DNA from: Saccoglossus kowalevskii
Taxonomy: Eukaryota > Hemichordata > Enteropneusta > Harrimaniidae
Direction: 5' to 3'
Assembly: GCF_000003605.2 (NCBI RefSeq)
Contig: NW_003122409.1
Location: forward strand, 1,319,246-1,343,445
DNA length: 24,200 nt
Shown here: in pieces, positions 20,913-24,200 of the stretch
How the letters are laid out: each line of letters opens with the position of its first letter
Position numbering within the stretch: the stretch's first letter is position 1
Made by a program: the position numbers and the translations under genes
Notes under the pieces: model-generated
Database searches by the model: none
What the model was told of the DNA's origin: nothing
What the model saw: the letters and a program-made list of their open reading frames with translations, nothing else

Positions 20913-22325
20913 TGAGCGGTGGGATTAAAGTTAAATAAAACCGTCTAGATATAAATTCCTTTCCACACTAAAATGTCTCAAACTATTATTTTGGATCAAG
21001 ATAGACTTGACATTTGACCAAGCCATACATTTTATTGTAATGTTGAAATAGCGGATTGACACATCCCCATATGTCTTATTTTGTACAATTTAGAAGTTGT
21101 GATAATTGAATTAGAAAATCGACAAATTAAGCCATCCATTTTCATTTCAGTGTTGTATACAAGACTCAATCATTGCCTGCTGTGTAAAATCATCATGTTA
21201 TCGTCCGCGCATAGAAAACGGATTGTATTTTAAGTGATACTTACCATGTATTCGATTTTTCGATTCGTAATTACTTGTATAGCCGGCAGTAGTGTGCAAG
21301 TTTCACGTAATCCTATCAATAATCGCCTCTATTGCACTATAGTATGAACACTGCAAAAACATAGTGAGTTAATTTTTAATAAATATTGATTAGCTAGAGC
21401 TTTCATCCTTAATATATTCATTCGTATTATCTGAGCTCGGATTATGTGTCTGTTGATACCTGGTAAGTGTTTTAAGTAGTCTGACCCACTACATCTAGGG
21501 CTTTGGTTAATGTGTTTCCATACATCGGGACTACGTTGGGGCAAATCTATTAAAGGTAGAGAGAAGGGTTTGATGACGTTTTATAATAAAGCATTTTCTG
21601 TCTGTTGTCTAATTCAGAACCGTAATTTAGCCTATATGATTCAAAAGTCTAAGTATAGAAGGACAAGTTCGCATAAACTGGGTAGACATTGTTTACATAA
21701 TTACCACGTGACAACAAAAATGGCGACCCTTGTAAAATCCGCGATTGCGAGAGCACACTGCGGAATTTCTGCTTGAAATTTGCGCCATACATTGAATTGT
21801 GTCCACAATAGTCAAAGACTTATTTTTCCGATTTCAAAACATGTTTGTTTTTTTTGTCCCCTACTTATTTCATACTAGGCACTTTTAACAGACTATTATT
21901 CTGTGACAAAGCATTTTCTTAAAAAAGCCAGACAAATTTCGCACCTTGTGAACGATAAGTGCAAGTTGGTTTTGTCCTAGCCCGAATGCACTCAATTTGA
22001 CGGCGGTTCTAATGAGCCGTACTAAATCAAAACTTAAACACGAGCAAAACACTTCTAGATAATAAAACACTGCAGATTTGCTGCATTATCATAATCACAC
22101 ACTAACACGTAGCAAACCTAATAACCACTGATATCATAGAACCCTTTAAGCGTGTCTGATAACGAATAATTTCAAGCGCGAGTGTGAAGAAAACAACTGG
22201 CATTTTGAGACATAGCTTCTATTGTTATGCAAACGCCCAACGAGGGATAATCCTCTGCCGAACATTACTATCCCACTGAGCACAACTGTTTACAATCAAG
22301 CTAAATCTTCATGTGTCTCTGATAA
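20910..22325. other. Stretch without a firm gene; promoter-like spot at 21706-21721
   Basis: No firm gene. At 21706-21721 an E-box CACGTGAC is followed closely by AAAAATGGCGACC, resembling the start of a small transcript; that frame encodes only MATLVKSAIARAHCGISA before a stop. On the minus strand a coding-like run of about 28 codons (including LRETCTLLPAIQVITNRK) ends at a GTAAGT donor at 21242. Both are too short to call as genes. Confidence 0.35.
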
Positions 22326-22361
22326 AAAAATTATAAAACTGTTATTACGGTGAAATGGTCG

Positions 22362-22486
22362 ATGTTCGAAGAAACAATTTGCTGTAACAATAAGACCATA
22401 CATAGACGCCGTAGAAATCACAGGAAAACAGTCCCTTCCTTAGTCACTGATTGTGAATTATTGGTGGAAAAAATACAAGATGCCGG
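22362..22486 (+). CDS. Candidate initial coding exon ending at a strong donor
   Basis: The frame from the ATG at 22362 gives 41 codons of protein-like sequence (MFEETICCNNKTIHRRRN, then VPSLVTDCELLVEKIQDA) and reaches GCCGG|GTAAGT, a near-consensus splice donor at 22487. If unspliced, the frame stops at once (TAA at 22488-22490), which is what an exon end often looks like. The same frame is open for another 12 codons upstream of the ATG. No acceptor-like sequence lies just upstream, so an initial exon is the natural reading. I do not recognise the protein, and the next exon is not evident before the LINE relic. Confidence 0.4.
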
Positions 22487-23044
22487 GTAAGTATCACCCG
22501 GTTACGGCACAACGATTATCAAGTTCCTTACGCAAAATGTGTATGAAGATTACAGTTTTTCAAAATGTTTACTGTTTTTGATTATTCTATATCGATGTTG
22601 CGTTCTTTCTTCGTCATTATCAAGTATAATTTGTTACGATTACGTTCATTACTTTGAACTCCAAACAAAGCGTGTAACGGGTCAAACGCATGTGTCTAGG
22701 CAATCAACTTCATTGTATTATTACTATTTTGTAAGAGAAAAAACCTAAAGTTGTGTGAATTAATTAAAACTACTGCTAAGGATAGAAAACTAACACGGTA
22801 GTGTCAACATATAATTAGATGGGCGAACGTCCCTGTGTATACGGAAACTGTGGCTTTGTTTTGTTTGGCGGATATCATAAGCAACATTATTTCCTGTACT
22901 AGCTTTCTCGTCAGATGTATCGGTGTCGTCATCTCTTAATCAGTTGAAAATGTTTTGCGTGGATGCGGATAGTTCAAGCTCCCTGTCGAACTACTCGCGA
23001 GGTTGGTCATGACGTTCGTCACTGAGTCGCAGATTTTTCTTTGG

Positions 23045-23145
23045 TTCGTTTATCATTAACGTCCTTGCTTTTTTTTCTTCGTTTATCTTTTTTTTCTTCG
23101 TTTTTTCTTCGTTTATCATTAGCTTCTTTGCTTTTTTTTCTTCGT
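23045..23145. repeat. T-rich minisatellite (TTCGTTTATC...CTTTTTTTTC)
   Basis: A 33-base unit TTCGTTTATCATTA...TTGCTTTTTTTTC occurs at 23045-23077 and 23108-23140. Between them are shortened units of about 19 (23078-23096) and 11 bases (23097-23107) that keep the TTCGTTT start and the T-run/C end. Such length variation fits slippage or unequal exchange. Confidence 0.85.
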
Positions 23146-23186
23146 TAGTAAAATGTTGTTAGTATAATAGGATATTGACTTAAAAA

Positions 23187-23210
23187 GATTAAAGCGGGAG
23201 TGTCGTCACC
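23187..23210 (+). repeat. Left arm of an inverted repeat enclosing the LINE relic
   Basis: ATTAAAGCGGGAGTGTCGTCAC here matches the reverse complement of 24131-24154 (ATTAAAGCGGGAGGGTCGTCCC) with two mismatches in 22 bases. Confidence 0.65.
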
Positions 23211-23286
23211 TATGTAAGCGTGGCCATAGCGTTTTATTGTTTACAAACAAGCGTTTTCCCATGAGTATTTGCGTTCTTAGCGTGTA

Positions 23287-23967
23287 TTGCTATCGTCGAT
23301 TGGGACTATAGTTCAAATTATAGATTATAGTTCAAATAACTATCCACATTCTTGGAGCACTGGCCTGTTGGTACCAATCCACAACTCTGGGTCGAAAAAT
23401 AACCCGGCCAACTACAGGGGAATTGCCATCTCTAGCTGTCTTGGCAAGTTATTCAATAGTATTCTAAATATTAGGGTGACATCATTTTTACACTCTAATA
23501 ACATTCTTTCCGGTCAACAGTTCGGATTCAGGCATGATTGTCAAACTACAGACAATTTTTTCATACTAAATAAATAAATAAATATCTCTACAGTGGTAAG
23601 TCAGAGAGTCAGAAAATTATATGCCTGTTTTATTGACCTTAGAAAGGCCTTTGACAGTTTCTGGCATGATGGTCTATTCAAAAAAATAATGTGTAACAAA
23701 GGTCTAATTGAGGATGAAATAAATGCATTTTCTGCTGGAATGCAACAAATATAATGAGTTGCGTACCAAACTGTTCAATAAAGCTAAAGATATGATCCCA
23801 GCATTTGAAAATAAACCTGCAGAAAAAAATTCATGGAATTGTTACAGAATGAAAACGTTATTATACCAGTAGCACAGTTCATAAGTAAAAGCTTCAAAGT
23901 CAGGAAGCAGGGTCTTACTTTACTTGACATCTCAATGCCTGCTGTCAATTTAGTATTTTTATATTAG
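23287..23967 (+). pseudogene. Internally deleted non-LTR retrotransposon (LINE) ORF2 relic: reverse transcriptase start joined to C-terminus
   Basis: A LINE ORF2 copies its own RNA into DNA at a nicked target. From about 23337 the frame shows the N-terminal reverse transcriptase (RVT_1) motifs: NYPHSWSTGLLVPIH, GSKNNPANYRGIAISSCLGK, LSGQQFGFR. After an in-frame TAA (23575-23577, in an AAAT run) the same frame continues with KLYACFIDLRKAFDSFWHD, which is motif A with its FxDLxKAFD core. The frame ends at 23752. The remaining catalytic core with the YxDD box is missing: the sequence jumps near 23740 to a typical LINE C-terminal tail (CNKYNELRTKLFNKAKDM, then KFMELLQNENVI after a one-base shift in a poly-A run, ending at TAG 23965-23967). 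The 5' endonuclease part is absent. A T-rich 3' region follows. The exact clade is not determined. Confidence 0.88.
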
Positions 23968-24032
23968 TTAGTAATTTCGAGATTTTGTATTATTTAGTAA
24001 TTTAGTGATTGTATTTGTTATTTAGTATATTG

Positions 24033-24060
24033 TTTTTTTTTTTTTTTTTTTATATATATA
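24033..24060. repeat. Poly-T run followed by (TA)n
   Basis: 19 T followed by ATATATATA, inside the presumed 3' untranslated part of the LINE relic. A CAATAAGTAAATA tail at about 24115-24127 may be the LINE 3' end. Confidence 0.9.
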
Positions 24061-24130
24061 TTTCTCCTTGTACTTTGTAACCATTTTCTTTCCCTCCGGG
24101 GATTGTGTAAGAGTCAATAAGTAAATAGAT

Positions 24131-24154
24131 TGGGACGACCCTCCCGCTTTAATA
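24131..24154 (-). repeat. Right arm of an inverted repeat enclosing the LINE relic
   Basis: TGGGACGACCCTCCCGCTTT followed by AATA is the inverted partner of 23187-23210. It lies immediately after the presumed LINE 3' end. Confidence 0.65.
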
Positions 24155-24200
24155 GAAAGTTTCCAAAAAGTCTTGACTGACAATAATGCTGACAATGTAC

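Overview
The window is AT-rich, gene-poor animal DNA. Three things point to a metazoan, most likely an invertebrate: a mariner transposase relic with animal-type motifs, a non-LTR retrotransposon reverse transcriptase relic, and MITE-like palindromes plus GTAAGT-type splice donors. I see no bacterial operon structure, no tRNA or rRNA, no CRISPR array and no intact conserved host gene. A marine invertebrate is my guess from the repeat types; the sequence does not prove it.

Layout. 828-1960: dead mariner element, transposase on the minus strand, with several frame changes, an internal deletion and a lost catalytic residue. 1960-7190: mostly featureless, with one dispersed-repeat relic (4523-4680) and small hairpins. 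7191-8304: a cluster of palindromic elements, namely two copies of one ~137-bp MITE-like family (7191-7327 and 8167-8304) with an unrelated ~245-bp foldback between them. 8305-10600: nothing firm. 10609-13645: the most interesting part (next paragraph). 13645-18930: nothing firm. 18937-19241: a ~144-bp sequence in two tandem copies. 19536-19690: another terminus of the 10.6-13.6 kb repeat family. 20263-20808: a possible decayed reading frame. 22362-22486: a short coding-like exon ending at a strong splice donor. 23045-23145: a T-rich minisatellite. 23187-24154: a heavily deleted LINE relic enclosed by a ~22-bp inverted repeat.

The 10.6-13.6 kb complex. An 816-bp element (11969-12784) has ~245-bp terminal inverted repeats and is flanked by a 9-10 bp target duplication (CAATGAAATA / CAATGAATA). 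Long TIRs and a 9-10 bp duplication resemble Mutator-like elements (inference). It sits inside a minus-strand transcription-unit-like locus: CCAAT box, TATA box and CRE-like site at 13566-13613; a 13-codon first exon (ATG at 13532) with a GTAAGT donor; a phase-compatible second exon with a strong acceptor at 13140; and further coding-like blocks down to 11160. The promoter and the second-exon acceptor both recur inside the 816-bp element, so that element looks like an internal-deletion derivative of the larger unit. Single termini of the family lie at 10609 and 19536. My reading is a promoter-carrying DNA transposon family in which a short derivative inserted into a longer, gene-bearing relative. 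I could not assign the encoded protein to a known transposase family.
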